A stretch of 64,000 bases of DNA, from the NCBI RefSeq assembly GCF_000203795.2, contig NW_006281099.1:2049774-2113773 (forward strand), in the 5' to 3' direction. Each line of letters starts with the position of its first letter. Position 1 is the first letter of the stretch. Shown here piece after piece: positions 37,391 through 48,826 of this stretch. Source of the stretch: Batrachochytrium dendrobatidis JAM81 (lineage: Eukaryota > Chytridiomycota > Chytridiomycetes > Rhizophydiales). The notes beneath the pieces were generated by a model. That model searched no databases, was not told where the DNA came from, and was given only the letters and a program-made list of their open reading frames with translations. A program made the translations under genes and the position numbers.

Positions 37391-40255
37391 ATGACCATGT
37401 CAGAGCCCATTTCTCCATCTCGAACAGCTCTCCCGCCTTCTCAATCTGCTGGTCGTGTTCTTACACATCATACAATGCACTCGATTCTACAGCACGGCCA
37501 ATTTGGATACAAAGATGAGCGAATAGATCTTTCTAATATCCCGCATTACTTTAAGAATATGATTGTGGAGCAATCTATAGCCAAATTAAAGGATTATGAG
37601 CCTGTTATAGTTAGTGCAAGGTCTGATTTCAAATGTAGTATCCTTGATACCAAGATCGTTGCTAATGAAAAGAAACGCCTTCAGGTAAACTATTTTAGCC
37701 TATAATGCAAATCATTTCAGAAAATAGTCTTGTTACTGCTAATGAAGCAGTTTGAAAATACTGCTGTCAAGCCTATATACATGCTATTGAATTAGCTTAA
37801 TATTTTTGTAGTTTATTATTGGGTTGCTGTTCGTGTCCAAAAGATATTGCTTTTAAACACTATAAATGCTTGATTATTGTGCACTGAGGTTTCTCTTTAT
37901 TACTTGTATAATTGAATTGTATCTCAACTGCAGGATGTTTACAAGTGTGGCTTTTTGTCAGATCCAAAAGAGTTGTATTGCCCCTTAGGTAAGTCCAATT
38001 TGATATCCATCAGTTGTTATCGAGGTTCGGTCAAACTTTATCTCCACATATGCCATGATTCTAACATCACGTATTTAGGCGATCCCATTTTGGATACCGA
38101 GTTGCTGTTATATAAACGGCTGAATATCGATCCTTCCACAGTATACAAGTACGTCGCCTATATACAACTTAGATCTCATGAAAATGCTTGCTTGGAGCGG
38201 AACCAAGGATTCTGACATTTAAACCGATTCTAATTCTTTAGAAAAAGCAGCCAGCAATTCGATGAGTATAAAAAGGATGCATTTTTTAAAACTGGCGCCA
38301 AGCACCAGCAAAAGTTTCGAGGTAAACCATACTCAGACTATTGCATTATATGCTGAACCACTGACAATTTCCAGACAAACACTAATTTGATCAATGATAA
38401 TACTCAAGATGTTCCAAAAAACCACACTAACGGATTTAAATATATCAAAGAAAAGCTGGCAAAATCCAATCTTACTGTCAATTCCGTCAAGGTATGTGAG
38501 ATTGTCTTTTAGGCACGAAATCTTTAAATTCGTGTTTGTGTTGATATCTACTTACATGGAGAAATTGCAGTTTGGAGTTCCCTTTTCAACAGTGTGCGAG
38601 CCTGATAGTCGAATACATACATATGATGTAAAGGACATCTCTCCAGATACGAATGCAGTTGTTAAAGGTTTGAACGATTGCTACAGTATGTTTTGAAAAT
38701 GATATATTGCAACGCAACAGACTGATACTATTGTTTCGCTGCTGTTTTGTAGTAAATTGGAACAACTTGGAAATTGATATGGATCGTCAGGGATATTTTG
38801 GAAACCTGCTGTTACGACACGAGCGGGCTACTAGTGCACAAAGTAGACCAACTATGCATGCATATCCGTTTGCTTTATAATCAAAACATTTTAAATTTAC
38901 TCAGTTTTAAACTTGTGTAGACACCGATCGATGTGGCCAAGATCAAAGAAATCGAGACATATTTCAAGATAGAGATTCTTTAAAAGCAAACGAGGATAGA
39001 CGCAAAACAACGTACGTAATCCATAGGGTTTGATGAATCTTTTAAACTTTGCAATACTAATATCTGCATTACATATTTTCTACTGTGATTTTTTAATTGA
39101 CATTGCACGCCTATTAACGATAAAATAGAACCGAAAGTAAGTACGAGTTCTAGTCTGGCATCATTTAATATCCTTGGTAGAAATTAAAGTTGTTGACATT
39201 TCTTAATTGGCTCAATATAGACAAGACTTTAAATCTACCCATCTACAAGCATTCTCAGATAAAACTAACATCAAAGCAGATTGAAGGAGTTCTTGGAATT
39301 CAATCTGTCAATCAAACAGCCGCTACGACAGAAAAGGTGAAATTTCAACTGTATATTGAAATGGTTTTCATCCATTCATACTACTTGAATCTGTGTCATT
39401 GTATCAAACCAATAACAACGTGGCCGACTATCTATTCAAACCATTTGCTAGTTTTTCACTACACGAGATAATTTTTATGAACAGCGACAACGCCTTACGC
39501 ATCTTTTGCAAGATGATCTAACCAGGTAATTTTGCAAGCAACAAAGAGTTTTAGTTGATACTTTTAGATTGACAATGCGTAAATATAGATTGCACATGGA
39601 ACGGAAAACCTCGTTTGAGCGAAAAGTCAAGGCATTCGAATTGTCCAAGGTAATGAAGCTCAGATGATTGTGTGATTTTGTATACTTTATCACTTACCTA
39701 GTCTATATTGATCACGATCCAGTACGAAAAAAGTATTGATGGCATTAATGACATGCGGCAAAAGGCTGCAGAAGAGCGCCGGAAAGAGAAAATAGAGATT
39801 CTTTTGGCACACCCATGGTACAATGAGCTTATCAAAAAAGTTGTCGTTATGAACGGAGTGCGACGCAAAGTCACTCAATACGAATCTGTACTACTTGGAA
39901 GACTAAAGCGGTATGTTTTAGAAATGGCGGTTAATTTTAAAAATCTCGCTGATCTGGTTTATTGTAAATCAGCGCATGTATGATTTTATGACAAGTTGCA
40001 TTGAATCTGTTTGACTGCAACCACTAACATTTTTAAAATAGTATTATTGCGGACCAAATTTCTTTCAACAAGGCTGTTTTTGTACAACTCATGCGAGTGC
40101 TTCCTACAAGAGAGTTTGTTAAAGATGAGGTGCAGCGTATAATCCGATTCGTGAAACAGCACGAAAATATAGCTGAACGTGATTATTTAGAAGCAGTAGA
40201 ATTGGCTGGTCATCCAATTTCGTCTTCCATGGTAGAAAAACATACTGTTCAATAA
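37391..40255 (+). CDS. uncharacterised 14-exon protein, possibly flagellar
   Basis: I do not recognise the family. Fourteen exons: 37391..37684, 37934..37988, 38079..38148, 38242..38321, 38409..38491, 38571..38685, 38753..38842, 38921..39011, 39129..39136, 39221..39336, 39485..39525, 39589..39649, 39723..39910, 40042..40255; about 501 residues. It is hydrophilic and mostly helical, without signal peptide or membrane segment. Likely coiled-coil stretches are HLLQDDLTRLHMERKTSFERK and NDMRQKAAEERRKEKIEIL, and a distinctive block is LAHPWYNELIKKVVVMNGVRRKV. The high intron density and the neighbouring enkurin gene fit a flagellar protein, but that is inference from context only. Exon 9 is an 8-nt microexon; without it the frame closes. 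The acceptor before exon 5 (ACTCAAG) was chosen because the nearer CCAG leads to a stop. Confidence 0.65.
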
Positions 40256-40364
40256 ATTGCATTAGTCCATAAAAGGAAAATAAACTTTTTTGAAATGTAT
40301 TATCTGATATATACGACCGCTGGTTGTGTTGCCACCCAACTCGTCCAATTCCTTTATTGCAACT

Positions 40365-40455
40365 GGATTCATATAAAATAAAACACTAGATAAGAACTGA
40401 ATGTGTTTTTGGCGCTTTATTTAGTACTCCATGTTACATGAATACATCTGTAATG
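40365..40455. mobile_element. short degenerate MITE family remnant
   Basis: About 90 bp between the uncharacterised gene and enkurin start TTCATATAAAATAAAACAC and end CATGTTACATGAATACATCTGTA, mutated versions of the family ends (GTATTCACGTAAAATG / CATTTTACGTGAATACGGCTGTA). Nothing else is recognised in this 270-bp gap. Confidence 0.45.
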
Positions 40456-40524
40456 ATAATAAAGCGATTTTGATATCATCTCATTACTGATTAACCTTGT
40501 TCACGTGATGATCCTGGGTCACTA

Positions 40525-41836
40525 ATGACGACTAAATGGGCTAGCAGTATGAATCTTGCTGCATTGATTCGTTTGTATCAAAAATTAACCTTTACTCGAC
40601 TACGCGACATGGCTACAACAGCTGCTCCTAACGTGATTTTATCTAAGCGAGCCACCTTGCTGCATGCTACTGGAAAACATGCAGATCTATATGGCAAAGG
40701 AGCTGAATTTCCAGTTGACCCGAGCAATGAATCAGTCTATGAACTTATTCCAAAAGAATATGTCGCACCACCAAAAAATGCTCGCCATCGTTCTCTCTAT
40801 GCAAACCAGGCAAGAGGGGAACATAATAGCGGTCGCAAACAGGCTGCATCAATGGGTCCTGCCAAAGTTCAGGTCAATGATACATCCGACTTTCTTAAAA
40901 AAGGAGATGGTTTAAAAAAAATCGTTTCTGGTGAGGGTCTGTAGAATTGCATATTAATTTAACAAAGTGGAGTGCTACAAGCTTTAGCTTATATTTGAAG
41001 AGTGACTCTCATCTTTTATTTCCTCTTATATCTACTACCAATGATGTTTCTCGATTGATACTATTCTTTCAACTATTTGACAATACAAACTGATATGGAC
41101 GCGTAAGTAGTCCGGCCAAGTCGTCCCGATCGAACTGTTCGCAAAGCACCTGTTCCAAAAGAAAAGGAGGATCCCATTCCACCTTCCAAAAAGGATTTTG
41201 TAAAACAAAATGCTTTGGATAATATCAATTCCAGTAAGTTGTTTTGAACGAAATATGAACTCTGCTCCAACATCCCGAGGCTGGTCTAAGCTAATGACGA
41301 TTATCTATAAACACCCTAATATACTCAGTGGCCAGAAAAAATGAAAAGGCTGTGCCGTGCTACACTGCTAAAAAAGATTATGGTCGAGCACCAGATTATC
41401 TGAAGCGCCGTAACACGGAGCTAAAGGAAAGGGAGTTTCATCAAGCTCAAGCAATGGCCGAAACGAAATCGTCTAGAGGTGCACATGATGGAATTGTACA
41501 ATTGCCTGATGAAGAACGTGCCAAGATCTTGGATGGCCTGCAGGCTAACTGGATGAAGCTTAATTCGGACTACCAGAGATTAAGCCTGACTGTTGATACC
41601 GTTCCAAAAATTTCCAGGTAAAAAACCATAGTCAACCCATTATGATTGAATAACTGTACAAAAACATTGTTTAATTACTAATGAAACCTGTGATTGCATG
41701 CAACTCACGCACATTCTCGCCATTAATGATTTGCAGAAAGGTAAACATGGAGCAGCAACTTAAACAGTACGAGGAGCTCATTGAACGATTTTCACATACA
41801 AATATTCATGTCAACTTCAATGCGCTGTATAATTGA
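40525..41836 (+). CDS. ENKUR: enkurin, flagellar microtubule inner protein
   Basis: Enkurin (FAP106) binds inside axonemal doublet microtubules and also has calmodulin and TRPC adaptor functions in sperm. Four exons: 40525..40930, 41111..41233, 41329..41617, 41737..41836; about 305 residues, similar to other enkurins (about 255). The N-terminal half has ESVYELIPKEY, a Pro-rich stretch and MGPAKVQVNDTSDFLKK, matching the family's SIYNLI and MGPAKV motifs. The C-terminal enkurin domain has KKDYGRAPDYLKRRNTELK, LPDEERAKILDGLQANW and LKQYEELIERF. An alternative start is the in-frame ATG at 40609, which would remove a 28-residue extension. The exon 2 acceptor could also be three or so bases earlier with frame preserved. 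The gene implies the organism makes flagellated zoospores. Confidence 0.9.
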
Positions 41837-41948
41837 TATTGGAGATAGTCGGGAATAAAGATGTTTGTCTAAACTTTGCAGATTGTTAGGATGGCCAACA
41901 TATAAAGGGTTGCCCAAAATATATCAAAAAGTGTCCAATCGACAACAT

Positions 41949-44900
41949 ATGGACAACTCAGTAGAGGTCAAGACTGTAATTGAGACCAATGGTGGGATGA
42001 AAGGGAAAGAAAGGCAGCCATCATCAGTGCTTCCATCAACGATAATAGCATCCACTGATAGTAAGAATGTGTCTTGTGTCGACAGCGATGCTGGAATCCA
42101 CTCGATTGTTGGACAGATGAAGTCCATTCACATTGGACAGATGAAGTCCATTCACATTGGACAGCATCGGCCGGTAGCCATGACAAAAGAGTCGATGAGA
42201 AGTGGAAAGCAGAGTCACTATAAGGACACTCAATCAGGACATTCATTTCAGGATTGGCATCAACGTCGGAATCAGTCTGCCAAGTACTGCAAGCCAGTCA
42301 ATGGAGCAACTCAATTGTCAAAAGCATCAAACACCAATGGTTTCGATCGTAGCCAGCCCAGACACACTTGTATAGTGCCGGCTGCAGCAGAGAAAGGTGG
42401 TTTGGATAAGGCCAAACAGCCCATCTCAACAGCAGTAGGAATTGGCTCAAAGCCTTGGTCCTCCAATGCATCGAAACTGGTTAAACGGGCTGATTGTTCA
42501 GAGAATGCGATATTGTCATCAAAACTTGATAAGAGAACAGCTGGATCACAAAGTCATCTCAAACCATCTATAGAAGCATCGAGTGCTTCATATCAGGTTG
42601 TAGCTCCACCTGAGTTACAGCTATTTGCACCCAAATCTACTCAATGGAGATCTAAAGGCTCTAACCCTTTAGCAAACAGAAACAAAGCTTTTATTATCAA
42701 TGTGCCTCGAAACGAGCCAGTAATGGTTGCCGAGGCAAAATCTGCAATGGCTTTTGCGATTCAAAATGCTCCCAACCAACAGCATCCTGCAAAGAAATCT
42801 ACTTTAATTAAATCTGTAATTCAGTCAGATGCTTTGGTTACCGATTCCATTAAACGATTTCTGGAAACTATTCAAGATAGCTCTCTAATGCCTGTCCTGT
42901 CTGAACCAAAAGGATTTGTTGGAATGCTGATGCCTCATCAACAAGCTGGTGAGATTGGAGTTGTAGAATTGATTTAACTTCCAGTTTGATCCCTCAAGTT
43001 GAACAAAATATTGGTCATTTTGGAAATGCGCTAACAGTTGCTTTGATTCTCAGGTCTTGGTTGGCTTGTGGATCGCGAAAAGAATGGGCCTTGCCATGGA
43101 AGTATACTGGCAGATGATATGGGTCTCGGAAAGGTAATTTTAGAATACGCATTGTATATCAAATTGGCCATTTGGTTGACTTGTCATTGTTATTAGACTA
43201 TACAAACGATTGCACTTATTCTAGAATGCAAACCACCAGAATCATTCAAAGGCCGTCATGCTACTTTGATTATCTCACCTCTTGCTGTCATTGACCAATG
43301 GCGAGACGAGATTTCTGACAAAACAACTCCCGAAAGCCAGCGTATAGTTGTATTTCATGGTTCCGATCGTGGAAAATGTAAGTGATTTTGAATCATCGAG
43401 ATTGCCATGTTGGATTTTGTGTTTGTACAGAGCTTATAATGAGTCATTGCTTGCATCTTTCTAGTGATTCAGAAATTTAATGATGCAAATGTCGTTATTA
43501 CTACCTATGATGGTATGTGTATATTTTCATTGTAGTACTTATCGAGCTGCATTTATTTTATTGATTTAACCTTTTGTCGACGCTTTTTCAAATTAGTTCT
43601 TTCTGCAGACTACAAAAAACTTACCAGTAATAACAAGACACACGATAATTCCAATAGTCTTGTTTCGCCTTTGTTCACAAAACAGTGGTTCCGCGTCGTC
43701 TTAGGCAAGATCTATTGGTTTCTGGTATTCCTGATAAAAGTGGCATATTTGTATAATGAAATAATAACCTGATCCCTCATGTACTTGATTTTAGATGAGG
43801 CACATATAATCAAAACAAGGTCCACATTAGTAGCAAAAGCAGCACACTATCTGCCCACACGCCATCGGCTATGCTTGACTGGAACTCCGCTTCAAAATAG
43901 TATTGAGGATCTTTTTAGCATATTTCAATTTTTGAAACAAGACCCATATTCTAATTATGGTGAGCTGAGTAATATCTTTTACTGTCTTGTGCCAAATTAT
44001 TTATTAAAAGCCTTTTGCTCATCAATCGTGCTGAATCTATATTTATAGAGGTATTCAAACAGAAAATTCTCAAACCTTTAAAAAGCCATATCTTGAAAGA
44101 TCGTGAGGCTGCTATGGCTCAAGTAAAGCTTGTACTGCGAGGTTTACTTCTTCGTCGTACAAAAAATACTCTTGTTGATGGAAAGCCCGTTGTCACTCTT
44201 GTTTCAAGAGAGCTCAAGACTCGCTTGTTAGATTTTACTTCAAAAGAGCGCGCTTTCTATGATGGTTTACTAAATAGTATTAAAAAAGAGGTATGATTAC
44301 AGATTTTATACGCAATCGACAATTTGTTTTGCGACTGAATGATTAGAAACTATGATTAACAATATACAACTCTGCATTGCAATTAGGCAAAAGATCAACA
44401 AGGAAATATTTTGATATATATTTTGAAGCTACGACAAGGTAATTTTGATTTAATTGATTGATGCTTTCAAGATTCGTTTTAATATTTATTCATCCTTATT
44501 GGTTTTTGGTGTATAGCCTGTAACCACTTTAGTTTAATTGGATCCACAGCAGACGATGAGCCGATACCTGATTCTATACCTACACTGAGCGATTTGTCTA
44601 AATTTTTAACAAATTTGAAGCTGGAACCGACAGAAACAAAACTCGACAGGTAGCTTGAATCATTTTGTCGAAAATATTGATGTGCCACTATTTCTTGATG
44701 CATCCTATTTGTTAAACTATGCTTTTAATTTATAGTCTTGAGTCGACAACTGTTTCTTCTACAAAATGTGACGAGGTAGTTTTATGACTTGGCCATATCA
44801 ATGCGTTGATCATAGGCGGCATTTCTGGATTAAGTATAAACTAAATTTGAATTGTTTAAAAATACTAGGTTGTTCGGATATTAGCTGAAAATCAAAAGAA

Positions 44901-45683
44901 CTCGAATGTTTCAAAAACAATTGTATTCTCTCAATTTACTTCCATGCTGAATGTTATTCAAAATGCTCTTGATGAAACCGATATTTTGTATTGTCGATGT
45001 AAATTAATTTTGAAATTCATCAACTGTTTTGGTTGTAGTGTAGTATGATACACGACCGTCAAGATCGTTTATACTGACTATATTTTAACCGTATTTTTCA
45101 GATGATGGCGGTATGAAGCGCAAAGAACGTGAACAAACATTGTTTCACTTTAAATCCAGCGAGAAGATCAACGTCATGCTTATTTCCACAAAGTGCGGTG
45201 CGGCTGGGATCAATTTGACTTGTGCCAATTTTGTGATTCTAGTAGATCCTTGGTGGAATCCTATGATGGAAGGCAAGAGTTTTTAAACTGAGTTTTTGTT
45301 TTTGCTCATGGAATATACTTGAGAGTTGTATTACTAGGCGTATTAACACTTGAATGATTAGAACAAGCCATTGGAAGAGTTCATCGTATTGGACAGCGCA
45401 ATCCCGTGCACGTCGTTCGTTTGGTTATGAAGGATACGATTGAGGAGAAGGTGATGGAAAAGCAAAAACAAAAGGTAACAGTATTTTAGTTGATATCGAG
45501 ACACGCTTTTGAGCATTCTGACTAGTAGTGATTGCAGCATCCTGTGAAATTTTACTTGTACAATTTCAACTAATACAAATATTGCTATAGTTGGACATGA
45601 TCGAGGGCACTATTGGTATGACGAATGTATCCAAAGACCAATCACTTACAAAACAAGAGTGGATAACCATGTTGTTCTCCTGA
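41949..45683 (+). CDS. Rad5/Rad16-group SNF2 ATPase without RING insert
   Basis: ATP-driven DNA translocase that remodels chromatin or displaces proteins from DNA. Fourteen exons: 41949..42948, 43054..43133, 43197..43377, 43465..43512, 43597..43704, 43795..43959, 44049..44290, 44387..44438, 44517..44649, 44736..44775, 44869..44998, 45102..45272, 45362..45474, 45591..45683; about 851 residues. The first 320 residues are low-complexity. Motifs are MPHQQAGLGWL, Walker [10 protein letters not shown] (353-361), DEAH (473-476), [39 protein letters not shown], and the arginine-finger motif [12 protein letters not shown]. The opening PHQ..GL.W and the spacing place it in the Rad5/16 group. The RING finger usually found before the second lobe is absent, as in TTF2-like members. 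Introns 5 and 12 are GC-AG. Upstream codons are open to 41865 but contain no ATG. Confidence 0.85.
42111..42164 (+). repeat. 24-bp tandem repeat in the SNF2 N-terminus
   Basis: Two complete copies and a partial third of a 24-bp unit encode [18 protein letters not shown]. The copies are identical at DNA level, so the duplication is recent or homogenised. It lies in the disordered N-terminal region outside the ATPase. Confidence 0.85.
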
Positions 45684-46037
45684 TGCAGTGATATTCCAAA
45701 GACAACACTAAAGGCGACCATTGTCTAGTTGATACTCAACATTTACAGTAATTTCAAGACTTGTCATTCTTTTTACAAGCATTACATATCCCAATTGATG
45801 ATCATCTTCAAACCTAAAGCTGCTACGGTTGAATAGCAGTGGTTTATTTAGAGTATGCCCATACCAAATTACCCTATTTCTGTACTTGCTTGTACATAGA
45901 TTAAAGTAATTACAAAGTTAAACACGCAACAGCATTTGAGATTAAAAGTAATTCATCGTCCAGTATATTCAAAACAGGTTTGAATGACTATTCAATCAAA
46001 TGTGCTGTAAAAATAGCTGCATTAGTATTACACACGA
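45684..46037. other. convergent 3' intergenic region
   Basis: About 350 bp between the convergent SNF2 and DNAJC11 stop codons. I see AT-rich sequence expected to hold both polyadenylation regions and nothing else: no repeat-family end, RNA gene or plausible frame. Confidence 0.5.
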
Positions 46038-48701
46038 TTAAAATTTCGGCAACAAAGGCAAAACCGCATCCAAATACAACGTACCTCGCAAAGGGCCAGC
46101 AACCGCAGCTTTGTCATCTACTTCAACTTGATGAACTCGCCCTTGAAATTGATAGGTGATGCGAAGCCGTTTTTTTTTGCCCAGACATGGATCCCAAAAG
46201 CCAATGATATTGTGCTTTGCGTATCCCGCACTAATGTGAAGCTGACTGTTTTGAACAAGCGCTTGAACAGGGATAGTTACATCAATATACTCCAATAAGG
46301 GCTGTTGGGCAACAATGGCTTCATCTGCAGATAAAACAAAACTAATTTGTTTTCGAATGGACGCAGCCAAATCTTTAATACCATGAGATGAAAGAATAGA
46401 GGCTTTGGAGTGTTCCGATGGAGGAAGCTTTCCATATAATGCCTGAATAATCACCAGTCCATTGTGCGACTCCTCCATTTCGACACGACGAGCTACCGAC
46501 TCACGCATAAGCTCTGTAGCTTGAAGAGCATCTAGATGTCTTTCTCTGAGAATACTTTCATTTTGCTGGCAAATCAGTTGGATCGCACTAGAATAGCATA
46601 TTATACAAGTGTTTTGATGTCAATATACAATAAGGGAATCATACAATAAGTGGCTAACAATTGAAAACAAACACATACGCAGATCTACGCTGCTTGCGCC
46701 ATGAATTAAGTACTAAGCGATCAAAGGCAAGCCCAGAGAGCAAAGGAACTGAAAAGGCGAAAAACGCAAGTTTAAGGTTTAGACTCGGACTCAAATAAAT
46801 AGGAATGCTGAATTTCTGGCCCAGTCTCACCACTCTAATTGCAAAAATTGAATGTGTTTAGCAGATTGCATTGGGGTTTAAACAATCTTGTATAGAAAAT
46901 ACTAACCGAAATTTCAAGAAAACTCCACGCTGAATGCTGCAGTTGACTCCCATACTGACTCGTGTGTTGCGATCAATACGGCGCGCACCACTAATGTCAA
47001 TAGCCATATCTCCAGAACTTGAGGCAGAAAAATCCATACGTGCACGAATATGTCCAACAATAGGAAGTGTATAGGAAAGCAATACATTTGACTCCATGAT
47101 ACCTGCATGAACCAAGCAAGTCCAGCTTTTCCTTTGATCATTGTGAACAATACCAATAGTAGACGAGCTATGGCCAAGAAGCTGAGGATCAGAAAGTCCC
47201 CATGATCCAAGGCGAAAGAGACCTGGCCGATAGGTGATGAATCCAGTGTAGTTTGGTGCAATTTTTCTTCCAATATCAATAGTCAAATTAGGTGGGGAGT
47301 AGACAGAATTAAATACACCGTGAGCTGTAACAGAGCTGTTTGAATGAATTAGATTTGCATGTGAGTAAAGTTAATTGACTGCGTGAAGGATATTAGTTTT
47401 TAAATTTTACATACACGTTGGAAAAAAAGGTCCTAACAGCTTTTAATTCTACAGAAGAGTGTTGTGAGAGATTTACAGATACCTATCAATAGTTTGACAC
47501 AGATCAGTGACAGTGTATAGCATGTCAAGATAGAGCAATCAAAAACGGCTTGCAAAAATCAAATTATACCTCTCCTTGAAGTTGTGAAGATATAGCGTGC
47601 CGAACAACAGCACGAATGCTTCCATTGCCTACGCCATTATGAGCATGAGCCTTTCCACTTAAAACCAAGTCTGTCTGTGATGAAAGTTGTGTCTAAAGCC
47701 ATCACAATCAAAGCCAGTTGAGAATCAATTACTGCATCTGACAGCCAACAACCAAAAAACAATCACAAACCCACCTCCCATTCGTGTGATACGGTGGCCT
47801 GTTGAACTTCGGGAAGTACTAACAAGTCACGAAAAGAACGAGTTTCCGCAACAGACAATCCCAAATGAGAACCACGAAAACGTTGCTTATCTAACTGGAG
47901 AGATTGAAAATACGAAGTTGCATCCAATGTCAAGACAATCTCGCCGCGAGACTGCGCCAAACGCATAGTTTCCAAAGTCTGTTTTATACGAGCCTGTCGC
48001 ACAAATTCCTGCTCAATCTCCTCTGGAGTTTTTAGTTTAGGTCCGAGCTCCCAAGACTGGTCAACAGCAACTTCTCCGTAAAGATTGTATATATGGCGTT
48101 TGTTGGGATCGCTAAGAACTGAAGCAAACATGACATAGATATGACGAGATCAGCTATTTGGACATTTAGCAAATGTAGTATTCAATGCTTGATCTGTTCA
48201 AAACAGTGTAAAGTAGTGGGTCATAAGTCGACAATGACCAACCATCATAAGCTCTCTGAACGCTCTGAAACTTGCGTTGTGCAGCCATCTTTTCCTTGCT
48301 GTCCATGTATTTATCTGGATGAAAAGTAATGCATAACCTCTTGTATGAGCTCTTGATATCGTCATCCGTTGCCTTGATGATTATTTATTTGCCATGACAT
48401 CAATAGTTGTATAAGATGATCAAGATAAACGGAACAGATTGTTAGTTGGTCTTGAGTTTAATGAGAACAAGGACCAAGACTGTTACAGAAAACCAGATAC
48501 TATGAGTTTCTATAACAAGAATACCTTTCTATCAACATTTAAAATGCCATAAAAGTCGATAGCAGCAACCAGCGTTTGTGGTTCATCTTGAGAATATGAG
48601 ATGTGATCGGCAGCATCCACCCAGTCATCATCATCCAATAAAGATGGTTTTCTGTGCAGAGGGTCATTGTCTTGATCAGCATTGCCGTGTAAATCTGCCA
48701 T
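46038..48701 (-). CDS. DNAJC11: DNAJC11-like mitochondrial J-domain protein
   Basis: DNAJC11 is a J-domain protein of the mitochondrial outer membrane linked to the MICOS/MIB cristae-organising complex. Eight exons in transcript order: 48701..48525, 48372..48243, 48118..47775, 47674..47570, 47482..47415, 47335..46907, 46834..46679, 46587..46038; about 652 residues, slightly longer than the animal protein (about 560). The J-domain starts DFYGILNVDRKATDDDIK and has the Hsp70-activating HPD (residues 77-79) followed by KYMDS. A beta-rich middle corresponds to the DNAJC11 membrane-associated region. The conserved C-terminal DUF3395 block has NGLVIIQALYGKL, IDVTIPVQALVQNSQL, GFWDPCLGKKKRLRITYQF and GRVHQVEVDD. 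Exon 5 ends at GT/GTATGT, because the alternative AAC/GTGTAT breaks the frame. It is divergent from VPS41 across only 125 bp. Confidence 0.9.
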
Positions 48702-48826
48702 GAATGAATAATGATTTCTATAGTTGAAGGTTGATTTTCCAAGATTATAATTTACTATTATTAGTAAAATCTTGTATAATTTACTATTATTATTAGTAAA
48801 ATATCCATTAAAGACTGCAGAAACCC
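48702..48826. promoter_or_regulatory. short bidirectional promoter between DNAJC11 and VPS41
   Basis: Only 125 bp separate the two divergent start codons. The segment contains two similar palindromes with TTTACTA/TAGTAAA arms, at 48751-48768 and 48780-48800, about 29 bp apart, which look like a local duplication. They could be symmetrical protein-binding sites acting on both genes or a neutral AT-rich duplication. No TATA box with clear spacing was seen on either side. Confidence 0.45.

Noticed and set aside
38322..38408. Apparent frame break (pseudogene) in the 501-residue gene after exon 4
   Set aside because: Using the acceptor ACTCAAG ending at 38408 instead of CCAG ending at 38374 restores frame, with a normal 87-nt intron.
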